DNA of 64,000 bases from an uncultured Craurococcus sp. (GTDB taxonomy: Bacteria > Pseudomonadota > Alphaproteobacteria > Acetobacterales > Acetobacteraceae): assembly GCA_902805545.1 (NCBI GenBank), contig CADCTD010000050.1:1-64000 (forward strand), read 5' to 3'. This document shows positions 1-11,019 of this stretch, piece by piece. Every line of letters starts with the position of its first letter. Position 1 is the first letter of the stretch. The position numbers and the translations under genes are program-made. The notes beneath the pieces were generated by a model. That model was not told where the DNA came from. It did not search any database and saw only the letters and a list, made by a program, of their open reading frames with translations.

Positions 1-254
1 GGGCCGCCCGCGGGGCGGGGACCGGCCGCAGGTGCTGCTGCGGTGCTGGCAGCGGGCGTGGGGGCGGCCGGGCGGGTGCCCGGCGTGACCACGCGCTTCT
101 TCACCACCTCGACCTGGACGGTCTTGCTGCGGCCATGGCTGAAGCTCTGGCGGACGCTGCCCGCATCCACCGTCTTGCCCAGTTCCAGGCGGCCACCGGC
201 CGGCCGGAGGCTCAGCCTGCTCTTCGCCGCATCCTGGTCGTTCTGGTCACTCAT
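1..254 (-). CDS. infB: Translation initiation factor IF-2, N-terminal end (cut by window edge)
   Basis: Only the first 84 or so codons are inside the window; the gene runs off the left edge. The protein opens MSDQNDQDAAKSRLSLRPAG, then has the IF-2-associated motif SFSHGRSKTVQVEVVKKR at about residues 38-55, followed by an Ala/Pro-rich linker. This is the usual start of alphaproteobacterial IF-2, the GTPase that places initiator tRNA on the 30S subunit. It is the last visible gene of the rimP-nusA-ylxR-infB order, 77 bp after ylxR. The start is the ATG at 254-252. The GTPase domains are not visible. Confidence 0.9.
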   Translation of the reverse strand, partial: MSDQNDQDAAKSRLSLRPAGGRLELGKTVDAGSVRQSFSHGRSKTVQVEVVKKRVVTPGTRPAAPTPAASTAAAPAAGPRPAGG

Positions 255-331
255 GCGCTGATCCGAACCCGATCCGTCTGACGTCATTGCCGTCCGTTCA
301 CTGCCGACGCGAGGCTTCGCGCCGGAAAAAC

Positions 332-958
332 CTAATTCGCCGCCGTGCCGGCGATGCCGGCGAGCCGTGCGGCCTCGACCTCGATGGCCTCGGCCAGTCG
401 TCCCGGCGCGATGGCCACATGGACGGCCTGGTCCCGGCCGAAGATGCCGCCGAGCATGTCGGCCGGCAATGGCGCCACGACCGGCAGCCCGAACCCGCCG
501 ACATGCCTGGCCCTTTCCCTTGGGCTGCCGTCGGAGGCTTCCACCAACAGCCCGGCCTTGCCGGACCGCATCCATTCCCGCACCGAATCCCGGCCGCAAA
601 TGGCCTGGCCGCCGCGCCGGGCGAAGCCGACGAGATCGCGGAGGCGGCGCTTCAGGCCGTCCTCGATCCGCACGCGAAGGTCAGGGGGCGGGTTCACGGT
701 GCCGCGAGCCGCCCTGGAGAAGGCGCCGCGCGTCAGGGCGCGTTCTAACACATCGGCCTTGGCCGACAACCACATTCCCCGGCCGGGCAGCCTGCCGGCC
801 AGATCGGGGACCAATTCGCGGTCGGGGCCGAGCACGAAGCGGATCATCCGCTCCTTCGGCAGGCTCTCCCGCGTGACGATGCAGCGGCGGAGCGGGCCGC
901 GCTCGGCCTCCTCCGCCTCACCGGCTACCGCCGGCTCATGCTGGGGGGCCGTCTGCAT
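332..958 (-). CDS. ylxR: YlxR/RNA-binding protein (DUF448) fused to an L7Ae-like domain
   Basis: This is a 208-residue protein. Residues about 23-70 carry the YlxR pattern ([19 protein letters not shown], then [12 protein letters not shown]). The second half contains [20 protein letters not shown], which fits the L7Ae/L30e-type RNA-binding fold often fused to YlxR in alphaproteobacteria. The family is linked to RNA binding and to the nusA-infB operon; its exact role is unsettled. The ATG at 958 overlaps the end of nusA by 23 bp, which suggests coupled translation. A longer upstream extension in this frame would only be read-through of nusA in another frame. Confidence 0.88.
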   Translation of the reverse strand: MQTAPQHEPAVAGEAEEAERGPLRRCIVTRESLPKERMIRFVLGPDRELVPDLAGRLPGRGMWLSAKADVLERALTRGAFSRAARGTVNPPPDLRVRIEDGLKRRLRDLVGFARRGGQAICGRDSVREWMRSGKAGLLVEASDGSPRERARHVGGFGLPVVAPLPADMLGGIFGRDQAVHVAIAPGRLAEAIEVEAARLAGIAGTAAN

Positions 959-2477
959 TCGTGCCGTCCTCGGCGAACCAGTGCTCGCGCGCCGCCATGA
1001 TGACGGCATTGGCCGTCTCCTCGTCCATGGCATCGGTGCCGACGATCTCGATCAGCTCGTCGGAGGCGAGGTCGGCCAGGTCGTCCAGCGTCTTCACTCC
1101 CTTCTCGCCGAGCGCCACAAGTTGCGACGGGGTGAAGCCGCCGATCTCGGCAACCGCATCCTCGACGCCCATCTCGCGCCGCTTCTCGTCCAGCTCCACG
1201 TCGCGGCGCTCGAGCCAGGATTCGGCGCGTCGCTTCAGCTCGGCGGCGACGCTCTCGTCGAAGCCCTCGATGCCGGCCAGCTCCTCGTCCTCGACCGAGA
1301 TGATGTCCTCGACCGAGGTGAAGCCCTCGGTCACCAGCAGCCCGGCGATGACATCATCGACGTCCAGCGCCTCGACGAAGAGGCCGGAGCGCTTGCGGAA
1401 TTCCTCCTGCCGCCGCTCCGATTCCTCGGCCTCGGTCAGGATGTCGATGTCCCAGCGGGTGAGCTGCGAGGCGAGGCGGACATTCTGGCCGCGACGCCCG
1501 ATGGCCAGCGACAATTGGTCGTCCGGCACGACGACTTCAACCCGCCGCGCATCGTCGTCGAGCACGACCTTGGTGACCTCGGCCGGGGCCAGGGCATTGA
1601 CGACGAAGGTGGCGTTGTCGCCGGACCAGGGGATGATGTCGATCTTCTCGCCCTGCAGCTCCTGCACCACGGCCTGGACGCGGCTGCCGCGCATGCCGAC
1701 GCAGGCGCCGACGGGATCGATGGAGCTGTCGCGCGAGATCACCGCCATCTTGGCGCGGCTGCCGGGGTCGCGGGCGACGGCGCGGATCTCGATGATGCCG
1801 TCGTAGATCTCAGGCACTTCCTGGGCGAAGAGCTTGGCCAGGAAGCCGGGATGGGTGCGGCTGAGGAAGATCTGCGGGCCGCGCGGCTCCTCCCGCACGT
1901 CGTAGATATAGGCCCGCACCCGGTCGCCGTTCTTGAAGGCCTCGCGGGGGATGGTCTCGTCGCGGCGAAGCAGGGCCTCGGCGCGGCCGAGATCGACCAT
2001 CAGGTTCCCGTACTCGGTCCGCTTCACCGTGCCGTTGATGATCTCGCCGACGCGGTCCTTGTACTCGTCGAACTGCTTCTTGCGCTCGACCTCGCGCACG
2101 CGCTGGACGATGACCTGCTTGGCCGTCTGCGCCGCGATGCGGCCGAAATCGATCGGCGGCAGCGGGTCGATGATGAACTCGCCCGCCTGGATGCCGGGCT
2201 TGAACTTCTGGGCGATGCGGAGCGGGATCTGCGTCGCCTCGTTCTCGACCGGCTCGAGGTCGACGACCTCGGTCCAGCGGGAGAGGCGGACCTCGCCGTT
2301 CTTGCGGTCGATGACGGCGCGGATGTCCTTCTCGTGCCCGTACTTGGCGCGGCCGGCCTTCTGGATGGCCTGCTCCATCGCCTCCAGCACCTCGTCGCGC
2401 TCGATCATCTTCTCGCGGGCGACGGCGTCGGCGACCTGCAGCAGCTCCGGGCGCGCGATGGTGATATCGACGGCCAT
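936..2477 (-). CDS. nusA: Transcription termination/antitermination factor NusA
   Basis: This is a 513-residue protein with the full NusA layout. It has an N-terminal RNA-polymerase-binding domain, an S1 domain ([21 protein letters not shown]), two KH domains ([21 protein letters not shown] and [18 protein letters not shown]) and two acidic C-terminal helix-hairpin-helix repeats (near [20 protein letters not shown] and [20 protein letters not shown]). NusA binds RNA polymerase and controls pausing, intrinsic termination and antitermination. The ATG at 2477 is chosen because an AGGAGG ribosome-binding site lies just upstream. The gene follows rimP by 4 bp. A terminator-like hairpin in the operon leader makes NusA autoregulation plausible. 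Confidence 0.97.
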   Translation of the reverse strand: MAVDITIARPELLQVADAVAREKMIERDEVLEAMEQAIQKAGRAKYGHEKDIRAVIDRKNGEVRLSRWTEVVDLEPVENEATQIPLRIAQKFKPGIQAGEFIIDPLPPIDFGRIAAQTAKQVIVQRVREVERKKQFDEYKDRVGEIINGTVKRTEYGNLMVDLGRAEALLRRDETIPREAFKNGDRVRAYIYDVREEPRGPQIFLSRTHPGFLAKLFAQEVPEIYDGIIEIRAVARDPGSRAKMAVISRDSSIDPVGACVGMRGSRVQAVVQELQGEKIDIIPWSGDNATFVVNALAPAEVTKVVLDDDARRVEVVVPDDQLSLAIGRRGQNVRLASQLTRWDIDILTEAEESERRQEEFRKRSGLFVEALDVDDVIAGLLVTEGFTSVEDIISVEDEELAGIEGFDESVAAELKRRAESWLERRDVELDEKRREMGVEDAVAEIGGFTPSQLVALGEKGVKTLDDLADLASDELIEIVGTDAMDEETANAVIMAAREHWFAEDGTNADGPPA

Positions 2478-2481
2478 GGCG

Positions 2482-3087
2482 CTAATTCCTCCTGGGCGGC
2501 TTGGGGGCTTCGGCTGCCGGTTCCGCGGCATCCGTCTCGTCGTGTTGGTCGGGAACATCCTGGTCGGGAAGGCCGGCCGCGGCGGCGGCGGTAGCTTCGA
2601 TCAGGGCGTCGGTCAGCACCAGCTTGGCGCGGCGGATGTTGCCGCGGGGCACGGCGATGTCGGTGCCTTCCTCGAGGCGCATGCGGGCCGCGGCGTCATC
2701 GGCGCCGAGGATCGTGCCGCGGAAGCGGCGGCGGCCGTCCTGCGGCACCATCAGCTCCATCGTGGCGAGGTGGCCGGCATAGTTCACCCAGTCCTTGGTG
2801 CGGGTCAGCGGACGGTCGATGCCGGCGGAGGAGACCTCGAGCGACCACTCGCCCTTGATCGGGTCCTCGACATCGAGCACGGCGCCGACGGCATGGCTGA
2901 TCGCCTCGCAATCCTCGACGCGGAAGGCGGCGCCGTCGGCGCGGTCGGCCATGATCTGCACGACCGGGCGCTCCTTGCCGCTGACCTGCACGCGCACGAG
3001 CTCGTAGCCCATATGTTCGATGGTGGGCGCCACCGCATCGGCGATGCGGGCCTCGAGGCCTTCGTGCTGCGGGCGTTCGGTCGGCAA
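2482..3087 (-). CDS. rimP: Ribosome maturation factor RimP
   Basis: RimP assists 30S subunit maturation. The conserved stretch begins [20 protein letters not shown] and continues with a [10 protein letters not shown] motif (near residue 90) and a C-terminal SH3-like part, followed by an Asp/Ala-rich tail. The start is uncertain. The first plausible codon after the leader hairpin is a TTG at 3087-3085 (protein starts [10 protein letters not shown]), giving 201 residues. It has no clear ribosome-binding site because it sits in the T-tract of the hairpin. In-frame starts upstream at 3159 or 3177 would translate through the hairpin, and the one at 3177 lies upstream of the predicted transcription start. 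Confidence 0.9.
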   Translation of the reverse strand: MPTERPQHEGLEARIADAVAPTIEHMGYELVRVQVSGKERPVVQIMADRADGAAFRVEDCEAISHAVGAVLDVEDPIKGEWSLEVSSAGIDRPLTRTKDWVNYAGHLATMELMVPQDGRRRFRGTILGADDAAARMRLEEGTDIAVPRGNIRRAKLVLTDALIEATAAAAAGLPDQDVPDQHDETDAAEPAAEAPKPPRRN

Positions 3088-3117
3088 AAACAAAAAAGGC
3101 GGCCCGTGAAGGCCACC
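3086..3117 (-). terminator. Intrinsic terminator-like hairpin in the nusA operon leader
   Basis: On the minus strand GGTGGCC (3117-3111) can pair with GGCCGCC (3104-3098) around a six-base loop, one pair being G-U. It is followed at once by TTTTTTGTTTTTG (3097-3085). The hairpin lies downstream of a good sigma-70 promoter and directly before the rimP reading frame. It therefore looks like an attenuator of the operon rather than only the end of the upstream gene. Confidence 0.65.
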
Positions 3118-3148
3118 CCCCTGAGAGCGGATGAGGTTAACTGGCGCA

Positions 3149-3177
3149 ACTATAGGCATCGGCCAGCCCGGGTGCAA
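3149..3177 (-). promoter_or_regulatory. Sigma-70-type promoter of the rimP-nusA operon
   Basis: Reading the minus strand, TTGCAC (3177-3172) is separated by exactly 17 bases from TATAGT (3154-3149). The predicted start is near 3142, giving a leader of about 55 bases before the rimP TTG. The -10 box contains the stop codon of the preceding SGNH hydrolase gene. Both boxes are near consensus, which is rare in this GC-rich sequence. Confidence 0.6.
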
Positions 3178-4169
3178 GCGGTGCCGCGCAGCGCCGCGGC
3201 GAGGGCGGCGGCGGCCTCGCGGGCGGCCTGGCGGACGCCGGCCTCCGTCCAGTGGATGCCGTCGAGGCCGGGGGTGATGGCGGCCATCGAGCCGCCGGAG
3301 GGGAGGCCGAGGCCGGACTGGGCGGCGCGGATCGCCTCCGCACGGCGGACCAGGGCCGGGTCGAGGGGCTGGCGGCGGGCGAGACCGGGCAGGTGCATCG
3401 CCAGCCTGCCGCTGCCGAGCAAGGTGGTGCGGCCGAGCAAAGGTGGAAGCGGGGCGAGCAGGACGGGCATCGCCGGGGAGGCGGTGCGGAGGGTGGCGAT
3501 GACAGCGGCGAGGCGCTCGGCATAGGCCGCGGGCGGCGTGCCGGCGAGGACATCCGTGGTGCCATGGGCAAGGATGAGGGCGGCCGAGGCGGGCATCGCC
3601 GCCATGCGCCGCAGCCGGGCGCCGGGCCGGGTGGCGGGGTCGGCGAGCATGGCGGCACTGCTGTCGCCCCAGGCGGCATTGACCAGGCCGAGCGGCAGGC
3701 CGGGGCCGAGATGGCGGGCCAGCTCGGCGAGCAGGATGCGGGCGCCGAGTGGGGCGATGGCCGTGGTCCAGCCCGTTGCCTCGTCGGGGAGGATGGCGGC
3801 GAGGGGCGGGGCCGGCGGGTCATCGGGCGTGGCGGGGAAGGCGCCGGCCGCGGCCGGGGCGGTGGCGAAGAGGGAGCTCGCCTGGGACTGGCCGGTGACG
3901 ATCACGACGAGGCCGATGGCGAAGCGGCCGCCGACCGGGGCAAGGCTGCCGTCCGGTTCGCGGCGGAGCAGGCGGTACCAGCCGCCGGGCGGCAGGCTGC
4001 CCTCCGGGCCGGCGATCATGCGGCCGGCCTCGTCCTCGGCCTGCCAGGCGGTGCCCGGGGGAAGGCGCGGCCCCTCCCCGAGCGGGTAGATCCGGTCGGG
4101 CGATGGCTCCGCGGCGGCGGCGGAGGCCGCGAGCCAGAGGCAGGCGAGGAGGGCGGCGGGCCGGAGCAT
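3150..4169 (-). CDS. Exported SGNH/sialate O-acetylesterase-like hydrolase
   Basis: This is a 339-residue protein with an N-terminal signal peptide ([19 protein letters not shown]). SGNH-type blocks are visible: GQSQAS with the likely nucleophilic serine, [16 protein letters not shown], and DGIHWTEAG carrying the C-terminal Asp and His. The pattern is closest to the sialate O-acetylesterase branch that acts on acetylated sugars; the true substrate is unknown. The ATG at 4169 overlaps the trmB stop in a TGATG junction, so the gene is probably co-translated with trmB. Its stop codon lies inside the -10 box of the rimP promoter. Confidence 0.7.
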   Translation of the reverse strand: MLRPAALLACLWLAASAAAAEPSPDRIYPLGEGPRLPPGTAWQAEDEAGRMIAGPEGSLPPGGWYRLLRREPDGSLAPVGGRFAIGLVVIVTGQSQASSLFATAPAAAGAFPATPDDPPAPPLAAILPDEATGWTTAIAPLGARILLAELARHLGPGLPLGLVNAAWGDSSAAMLADPATRPGARLRRMAAMPASAALILAHGTTDVLAGTPPAAYAERLAAVIATLRTASPAMPVLLAPLPPLLGRTTLLGSGRLAMHLPGLARRQPLDPALVRRAEAIRAAQSGLGLPSGGSMAAITPGLDGIHWTEAGVRQAAREAAAALAAALRGTACTRAGRCL

Positions 4170-4888
4170 CAGCCGCGCCGCGTGAGGCTCCAGTAGAGCG
4201 GGCTGCGGCCCTCGCGCAGGGCCTTGGCCTCGTAGCGGGTGCCGGGCCAGCCCTCCGGGCGGGCGGTGGCGGGCGAGGGCACGTCGAAGAACGCCTGCGC
4301 CGCCATCACCTCCGCCACCCAGCCCTGGTAGGTCGGGTCGTCGCTGGCGATGCGCCATTCGGCGCCGGGGCGGAGGACGCGGGCGACGAGGGGCAGCATG
4401 GCCGGGTTCACGAAGCGCCGCTTGGCGTGGCGGGCCTTCGGCCAGGGGTCGGGGAAGAGCAGGAAGAGGCGGTCGAGCGCGCCCTCCGGCAGCAGGCCGA
4501 GCAGGTGGCGGGCATCCTGCGGCCAGAGGCGGAGATGGCCGGGGAGGAGGGCCGTCGCTTCCTCGCCCTCCGGGACGAGCTGGGTGAGGAGCGAGCAGAG
4601 CCCGTTCTCGAAGACCTCGGAGGCGATGTAGCCGATATCGGGGTTCGCCCTGACCTGCGCCAGGCTGTGCTCGCCGCCGCCGAAGCCGACCTCGAGCCAG
4701 AGGGCCGTGACGGGGGTGGCGAAGGCGGCGCGCGGGTCGGCTGCCTGCTCCGGCGAGAGGCGGAGGCGGGGCAGCGTCTCCTCCAGCAGCCGCTGCTGGC
4801 GCGGGCGGAGGGGATGGCCGCGGCGGCGGCCATAGAGCCGGTCGGGGATGCCCTCGGCGAGAGGGGGACGGTCAGCGGTCATGGGCAT
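4169..4888 (-). CDS. trmB: tRNA (guanine-46-N7)-methyltransferase
   Basis: This is a 239-residue SAM-dependent enzyme that forms m7G46 in tRNA. The SAM-binding motif is WLEVGFGGGEHSLAQ (about residue 72). The family-specific LFLLFPDPWPKARHAKRRF and the C-terminal TRYEAKALREG are present. ATGs at 4888 and 4882 are both possible starts. A 13-bp perfect hairpin ends five bases before the first one. The gene lies 34 bp downstream of metK, which makes the methyl donor. Confidence 0.94.
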   Translation of the reverse strand: MPMTADRPPLAEGIPDRLYGRRRGHPLRPRQQRLLEETLPRLRLSPEQAADPRAAFATPVTALWLEVGFGGGEHSLAQVRANPDIGYIASEVFENGLCSLLTQLVPEGEEATALLPGHLRLWPQDARHLLGLLPEGALDRLFLLFPDPWPKARHAKRRFVNPAMLPLVARVLRPGAEWRIASDDPTYQGWVAEVMAAQAFFDVPSPATARPEGWPGTRYEAKALREGRSPLYWSLTRRG

Positions 4889-4893
4889 GATAT

Positions 4894-4928
4894 GGCGCCG
4901 GCATGCGGAATGGCTGCATGCCGGCGCC
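4894..4928 (-). other. 13-bp perfect hairpin between metK and trmB
   Basis: GGCGCCGGCATGC (4894-4906) and GCATGCCGGCGCC (4916-4928) are exact inverted repeats with a nine-base loop. On the minus strand the structure starts five bases after the metK stop and ends five bases before the first trmB ATG. No T-run follows. It could block trmB ribosome access, protect the metK mRNA end or act as an RNase site. Confidence 0.5.
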
Positions 4929-4933
4929 TTCCA

Positions 4934-6124
4934 TCAACGCCCGAAGGCGCGCTTCAGCTCCGGGGCCAGGAGGTCGGTGCGCTCCCAGGTGAAGGTGTCG
5001 CGCGCCAGGTCGGGCGTCCGGCCGAAATGGCCGTAGGCGCTGGAGGGGACGTAGATCGGGCGGTTGAGGCGCAGCAGCTCGCGGATGCCGCGGGGGGAGA
5101 GGTTCACCATCTCCTGCACCACGCCCGCGAGCTTCACCTCGTCCACGTCATGCCCGGTGCCGTGCAGGTCGAAATAGACCGAGAGCGGCTTGGAGACGCC
5201 GATGGCGTAGGAGACCTGGATGGTGCAGCGGTCGGCGAGGCCGGCCGCGACCACGTTCTTCGCCACGTAGCGGGCGGCATAGGCGGCGGAGCGGTCGACC
5301 TTGGTCGGGTCCTTGCCGCTGAAGGCGCCGCCGCCATGCGGGGCCGCGCCGCCATAGGTGTCGACGATGATCTTGCGCCCCGTGAGGCCGGCATCGCCGT
5401 CCGGGCCGCCGATGACGAACTTGCCGGTCGGGTTCACGTAGAACTCGGCCTCGGGCACCTCCCATCCGGCGGGCAGGACGTCGCGGACGATCGGGCGCAG
5501 CAGCTCCTTGATCTCGGCCTGGTCCATCCCCTCGTCATGCTGGGTCGAGATGACGACGCAGGTGACGCCGGCGGGCTTGCCGTCGACATAGCGCAGCGTG
5601 ACCTGGGACTTGGCGTCGGGCTGCAGGCCGCGGGCGCGCTTGTCGCCGGCATGGCGGTATTCCGCCATCTTGCGCAGGATGGTGTGGGCGAAGGTGAGCG
5701 GGGCGGGCATCAGCTCCGGCGTCTCGTTCGTCGCGTAGCCGAACATGATGCCCTGGTCGCCGGCGCCCTCATCCTTGTTGCCGGCCGCGTCGACGCCGAC
5801 GGCGATGTCGGCGGACTGGGCGTGCAGATGGCATTCGAAGGCGGCGTTGCGCCAGGAGAAGCCGTCCTGGTCGTAGCCGATATCCTTCACCGCGGCGCGG
5901 ACGAGGTCCTCCAGCAGGCCAGGGGTGACGCTCTCCGGCCCGCGCGTCTCGCCGGCGAGGACGATGCGGTTGGTGGTGACCAGCGTCTCGCAGGCCACGC
6001 GCGCATAGGGGTCAGCCGAGAGGAAGGCGTCGAGCACCGTGTCGGAGATCCGGTCGGCGACCTTGTCGGGGTGGCCTTCGGACACGGATTCGGAGGTGAA
6101 AAGGTAGTCGCCCTTGTCGCGCAT
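4934..6124 (-). CDS. metK: S-adenosylmethionine synthetase
   Basis: This is a 396-residue enzyme making SAM from methionine and ATP. Signature stretches are [20 protein letters not shown] at the N-terminus, [12 protein letters not shown] in the middle, and [19 protein letters not shown] (the phosphate-binding loop). The start is the ATG at 6124. The roughly 150 bp upstream were read for a SAM-responsive riboswitch; no known SAM-II or SAM/SAH fold was recognised. A TTGACC-N17-GACACA pair in that stretch is a weak promoter candidate. Confidence 0.97.
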   Translation of the reverse strand: MRDKGDYLFTSESVSEGHPDKVADRISDTVLDAFLSADPYARVACETLVTTNRIVLAGETRGPESVTPGLLEDLVRAAVKDIGYDQDGFSWRNAAFECHLHAQSADIAVGVDAAGNKDEGAGDQGIMFGYATNETPELMPAPLTFAHTILRKMAEYRHAGDKRARGLQPDAKSQVTLRYVDGKPAGVTCVVISTQHDEGMDQAEIKELLRPIVRDVLPAGWEVPEAEFYVNPTGKFVIGGPDGDAGLTGRKIIVDTYGGAAPHGGGAFSGKDPTKVDRSAAYAARYVAKNVVAAGLADRCTIQVSYAIGVSKPLSVYFDLHGTGHDVDEVKLAGVVQEMVNLSPRGIRELLRLNRPIYVPSSAYGHFGRTPDLARDTFTWERTDLLAPELKRAFGR

Positions 6125-6271
6125 GGCTTGGTTCGGCCTCTTGTCGCGGATTGACGGTCCGGCATACCCCGGCCTGGCTGGCCCCGAGCGGGGCGCGCGT
6201 GTGTCGCAGGCGGGGGGCGGGGGGTCAAGCGGAAGGGCCGGGACTCCCAACACGGCTTGTTGCAGGACCGT

Positions 6272-7012
6272 TCAGGCCATCCCGAGGACGTGGCGCATGT
6301 CATAGAGGCCGGGCGGGCGGCCCTGCAGCCAGAGCGCGGCGCGGACGGCGCCCGTCGCATAGGCCCGGCGGTCGAAGCTGCGATGGGTGAGGATGATCTG
6401 CTCGGCGCCTGCGGCGAAGATCACGCTGTGCTCGCCGACGACCTGGCCGCCGCGGAGCGCGGCGAAGCCGATCGTGCCGGTTCCCCGCGCGCCGCAATGC
6501 CCGTCGCGGCCGCTTTCGGAGCCGGCCTCCTCCAGCGTGGTGCCGCGGCCGCGGGCGACAGCGCGGCCGAGCGCGATGGCGGTGCCGGAGGGGGCGTCCA
6601 CCTTCTGGCGGTGGTGCATCTCGAGGATCTCGGCATCGTACTGCGCCCCCGGCAGGGCGACGGCCATCCGCTCGGCCATGGCGAGGACGAGGTTCACGCC
6701 CGGGGCGAAATTGGCGGCATAGACGACCGGGATGCGGCGCGCGGCCTCGGCCAGCGCGGCTTCCTGCGCCGTCGACAGGCCCGACGAGCCGAGGACGAGG
6801 GGGATGCCGGCCGCGAGCGCCGCCGCGGCATGGGCCTCGGCGGCGGCGGCATGGCTGAAGTCGATGACGACCTCGCTGGCGGCGAAGAGCGGGGCCGGGT
6901 CGTCGCCGCGGCGGAGGCCGCCCGCGAGGGTGGCTCCGGCGGCGGCGACCTCCTCGGTGAGGAGGCGGCCCATGCGGCCGGTGATGCCGGCGATGCCGAT
7001 GCGGAGGGACAT
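6272..7012 (-). CDS. dapB: 4-hydroxy-tetrahydrodipicolinate reductase
   Basis: This is a 246-residue NAD(P)H-dependent enzyme of the lysine/diaminopimelate pathway. The nucleotide-binding motif is GIAGITGRMGR near the start. The substrate-binding signature EMHHRQKVDAPSGTA is present at about residue 150, and the C-terminus has the usual ILTHRSFDRRAYATGA. It lies 45 bp downstream of the PRC-barrel gene on the same strand, so read-through is possible. Diaminopimelate links it functionally to cell-wall synthesis, but no other dap gene is nearby. Confidence 0.95.
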   Translation of the reverse strand: MSLRIGIAGITGRMGRLLTEEVAAAGATLAGGLRRGDDPAPLFAASEVVIDFSHAAAAEAHAAAALAAGIPLVLGSSGLSTAQEAALAEAARRIPVVYAANFAPGVNLVLAMAERMAVALPGAQYDAEILEMHHRQKVDAPSGTAIALGRAVARGRGTTLEEAGSESGRDGHCGARGTGTIGFAALRGGQVVGEHSVIFAAGAEQIILTHRSFDRRAYATGAVRAALWLQGRPPGLYDMRHVLGMA

Positions 7013-7057
7013 GACGGCAGTCTGGCCGGGCGCCGGTCGCCCGTCCAGATGGTCAGG

Positions 7058-7456
7058 TCAGGGAACCTCGGACCAGTAGGGACGGACGCCGTAGTAGTCC
7101 GAGAGGCGCTGGCCCCATTGGCGGTCGGCCCAGTCGACCTCGTCGGTCGTGGCATAGCTCGGAGCGCCCTCGAGCTGGTCGCGGTCGAGATCGACCATAT
7201 AGCCGCCGAGCTCCACGTCGTAGCGCAACATGGACCAGGGGAGGGGGTGGTAGCGCTCGCCGATGCCGAGGAAGCCGCCGAAGGCCATCACTGCATAGGC
7301 GACGCGTCCGGAACGCTTGTCGAGCATGACATCCTCGACCGTGCCGAGCCGCTCGCCGCGCCGGTTGAAGACGGGCGTGCCGCCAACCTTGCCGGCGGCG
7401 ATAAGCTGGGCGGTTTCCTCGATGGCCACGCCGGGGGCCACAGGGCTGGCGGCCAT
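7058..7456 (-). CDS. PRC-barrel domain protein
   Basis: This is a 132-residue protein. Residues 10-90 form a PRC-barrel: GTPVFNRRGERLGTVEDVML followed by YAVMAFGGFLGIGERYHPLPW. The family includes photosynthetic reaction-centre H-subunit-like and RNA-maturation-like barrels. Stand-alone copies such as this are common in alphaproteobacteria, often stress-induced, and without a firm role. The ATG at 7456 has a good upstream CAGGAGA ribosome-binding site. The C-terminus is acidic and aromatic (DWADRQWGQRLSDYYG). Confidence 0.8.
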   Translation of the reverse strand: MAASPVAPGVAIEETAQLIAAGKVGGTPVFNRRGERLGTVEDVMLDKRSGRVAYAVMAFGGFLGIGERYHPLPWSMLRYDVELGGYMVDLDRDQLEGAPSYATTDEVDWADRQWGQRLSDYYGVRPYWSEVP

Positions 7457-7485
7457 GCCTGGTCTCCTGTTTTGAAGGGGGGGCG

Positions 7486-7522
7486 GGCGGCGGTGCGATG
7501 GGACCAGTCGCGCACCGCCGCC
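7486..7522 (-). other. 12-bp hairpin between dnaJ and the PRC-barrel gene
   Basis: GGCGGCGGTGCG (7486-7497) and CGCACCGCCGCC (7511-7522) are perfect inverted repeats around 13 bases. A second, 8-bp inverted repeat (GACCGCCG / CGGCGGTC) lies just above it at about 7528-7557. Both lie after dnaJ and before the PRC-barrel gene on the minus strand. They could stop dnaJ transcription or structure the next leader; no clear T-tract is seen. Confidence 0.45.
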
Positions 7523-7623
7523 TGCCTGGACCGCCGTTTGGGGGGAAGTGCGGCGGTCGGGTGGTTCAACGTGGCGAATCGGCCCGGGTTCCCGCAGCCG
7601 AATCATTCTTCCAGCGCTATCCC

Positions 7624-8778
7624 CTACCGCGCCAGCCCGTCCCAGAAATCCTTCACTTTTGCGAAGAACCCTTCGCTTTCCGGGCTGGTGCGGCCGCCCT
7701 TGGCGGCCTCGGCCTCGAATTCCTCGAGCAATTCGCGCTGGCGCTTGCTGAGGTTCTGCGGCGTCTCGACCGAGACCTGGACATACATGTCGCCCCGCGC
7801 CGCGCTGCGGAGGACGGAGAAGCCCTTGGAGCGCAGGCGGAACTGGTCCCCTGCCTGGGTGCCGGCCGGGATGGTGACGCGGGCGCGGCTGCCATCGATC
7901 ACCGGCACCTCGACCGCGCCGCCGAGCGCCGCCTGCGTCATCCTGAGGGGCACGCGGACGAAGATGTTGGCGCCGTCGCGCTGGAAGATCGAATGCTGGC
8001 GGATGCCGACATCGACATAGAGGTCGCCCGCCGGCGCGCCGCGCAGCCCGGCCTCCCCCTCGCCGGCGAGGCGGATGCGGGTGCCGTCCTCGACGCCGGC
8101 CGGGATGGAGACATTGAGGGTGCGGTCGCGCTGCACCCGGCCGGCGCCCTGGCAGACCTTGCAGGGGTTCTTGATGATCCGGCCCTGGCCGCCGCAGGTG
8201 GGGCAGGTGCGCTCGATCAGGAAGAAGCCCTGCTGGGCGCGGACCTTGCCGGCGCCCTGGCAGGTCGGGCAGGTCTGCGCCGCGGTGGAGCCGGCCTCGG
8301 CGCCGCTGCCGTTGCAGGCCTCGCAGGAGACGCTGGACGGCACGCGGACCGTCGACTTGGTGCCGGCGAAGGCGTCCTCGAGGCTGATCTCGACCGTGGT
8401 GCGGAGGTCGGCGCCGCGGCCGGAGGCCTGGCGCTGCCGGCCGCGCCCGCCGCCGCCACCGAAGCGGCCGAACATCTCCTCGAAGATGTCCTCGAAGCCG
8501 GCGCCGAAGGGGTTGCCGCCCGCGCCGCCACCGCCGCCCGGGCCGCCGCCGCCCTCGAAGGCGGCATGGCCGAAGCGGTCATAGGCCGCGCGTTTCTCGG
8601 CATCCTTCAGGACGTCGTAGGCCTCGTTCAGCTCCTTGAACTTGGCCTCGGCCTCCTTGTCACCCTGGTTGCGGTCAGGGTGGTAGACCATCGCCAGCTT
8701 GCGATAGGCCTTTTTCAGCTCGTCCTCGCTCGCCTCGCGCGAGACGCCGAGCACTTCGTAAAAATCCCGCTTCGCCAT
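7624..8778 (-). CDS. dnaJ: Chaperone DnaJ (Hsp40)
   Basis: This is a 384-residue co-chaperone that stimulates DnaK ATPase. The J-domain starts [18 protein letters not shown] and has the HPD triad in [10 protein letters not shown] Gly/Phe-rich region follows, then four zinc-finger repeats: [24 protein letters not shown] and CKVCQGAG. The C-terminal substrate-binding domain is complete. The ATG at 8778 is the family start. The gene is 114 bp downstream of dnaK, separated by two strong hairpins. Confidence 0.97.
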   Translation of the reverse strand: MAKRDFYEVLGVSREASEDELKKAYRKLAMVYHPDRNQGDKEAEAKFKELNEAYDVLKDAEKRAAYDRFGHAAFEGGGGPGGGGGAGGNPFGAGFEDIFEEMFGRFGGGGGRGRQRQASGRGADLRTTVEISLEDAFAGTKSTVRVPSSVSCEACNGSGAEAGSTAAQTCPTCQGAGKVRAQQGFFLIERTCPTCGGQGRIIKNPCKVCQGAGRVQRDRTLNVSIPAGVEDGTRIRLAGEGEAGLRGAPAGDLYVDVGIRQHSIFQRDGANIFVRVPLRMTQAALGGAVEVPVIDGSRARVTIPAGTQAGDQFRLRSKGFSVLRSAARGDMYVQVSVETPQNLSKRQRELLEEFEAEAAKGGRTSPESEGFFAKVKDFWDGLAR

Positions 8779-8812
8779 GGCCGGGGCGACATCCCCTGAG
8801 GAAGGTGCAGCG

Positions 8813-8881
8813 AAAAGGGCCCGGAGGAACCAGTCCCCGGGCCCGAACTCCGACAAGCCCGGCCCCTTTGAAGGGCCGGGC
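8813..8881 (-). terminator. Two hairpins, one with a T-run, between dnaK and dnaJ
   Basis: On the minus strand, after the dnaK stop, the first hairpin pairs 8881-8873 with 8865-8857 (9 bp, GCCCGGCCC/GGGCCGGGC). The second pairs 8844-8837 with 8824-8817 (8 bp, GGGCCCGG/CCGGGCCC) and is followed by TTTT at 8816-8813. The second resembles an intrinsic terminator and would lower dnaJ relative to dnaK, or mark a processing site. Confidence 0.5.
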
Positions 8882-8892
8882 GCTGCCCGGGC

Positions 8893-10824
<1,932 letters not shown>

Positions 10825-10966
10825 CCGTACTTCTCCTCTGCGGCGGGCGGGGGCGGCCCTTGGATTGGCACCGCGCCCGTCCCCTTCAACTGACCTTGCC
10901 CAGGCCTGGGCCCGGGCGATCTTCGGATGGGAATATTGCCGGAATGCTTCCGGCGACGCCCCCGAT

Positions 10967-10993
10967 GTATTGGCGGGCCAGGGGCAGAACAAG
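10967..10993 (-). promoter_or_regulatory. Candidate RpoH (sigma-32) promoter for dnaK
   Basis: On the minus strand CTTG (10993-10990) is followed after 17 bases by CAATAC (10972-10967). This resembles the alphaproteobacterial heat-shock pattern CTTG-N17-CYTATNT, but the -10 match is partial. Between it and dnaK are a 7-bp hairpin GCCGGAAGCATTCCGGC and a 14-base palindrome GCCCAGGCCTGGGC. No CIRCE (HrcA) element was found. Confidence 0.3.
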
Positions 10994-11019
10994 CCCCCTG
11001 CCCGGGTTCTGGCTAAATT

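Noticed and set aside
345-2594. 749-codon plus-strand frame opposite ylxR and nusA
   Set aside because: High-GC shadow of nusA; composition is typical of antisense frames and no motif is present.
6125-6271. Possible SAM riboswitch before metK
   Set aside because: The sequence was read for SAM-II and SAM/SAH type folds and no conserved core could be matched; only GC-rich stretches and a weak promoter candidate remain.
10825-11019. CIRCE (HrcA) operator before dnaK
   Set aside because: No TTAGCACTC-N9-GAGTGCTAA-like repeat is present; the short palindromes there have different sequence.
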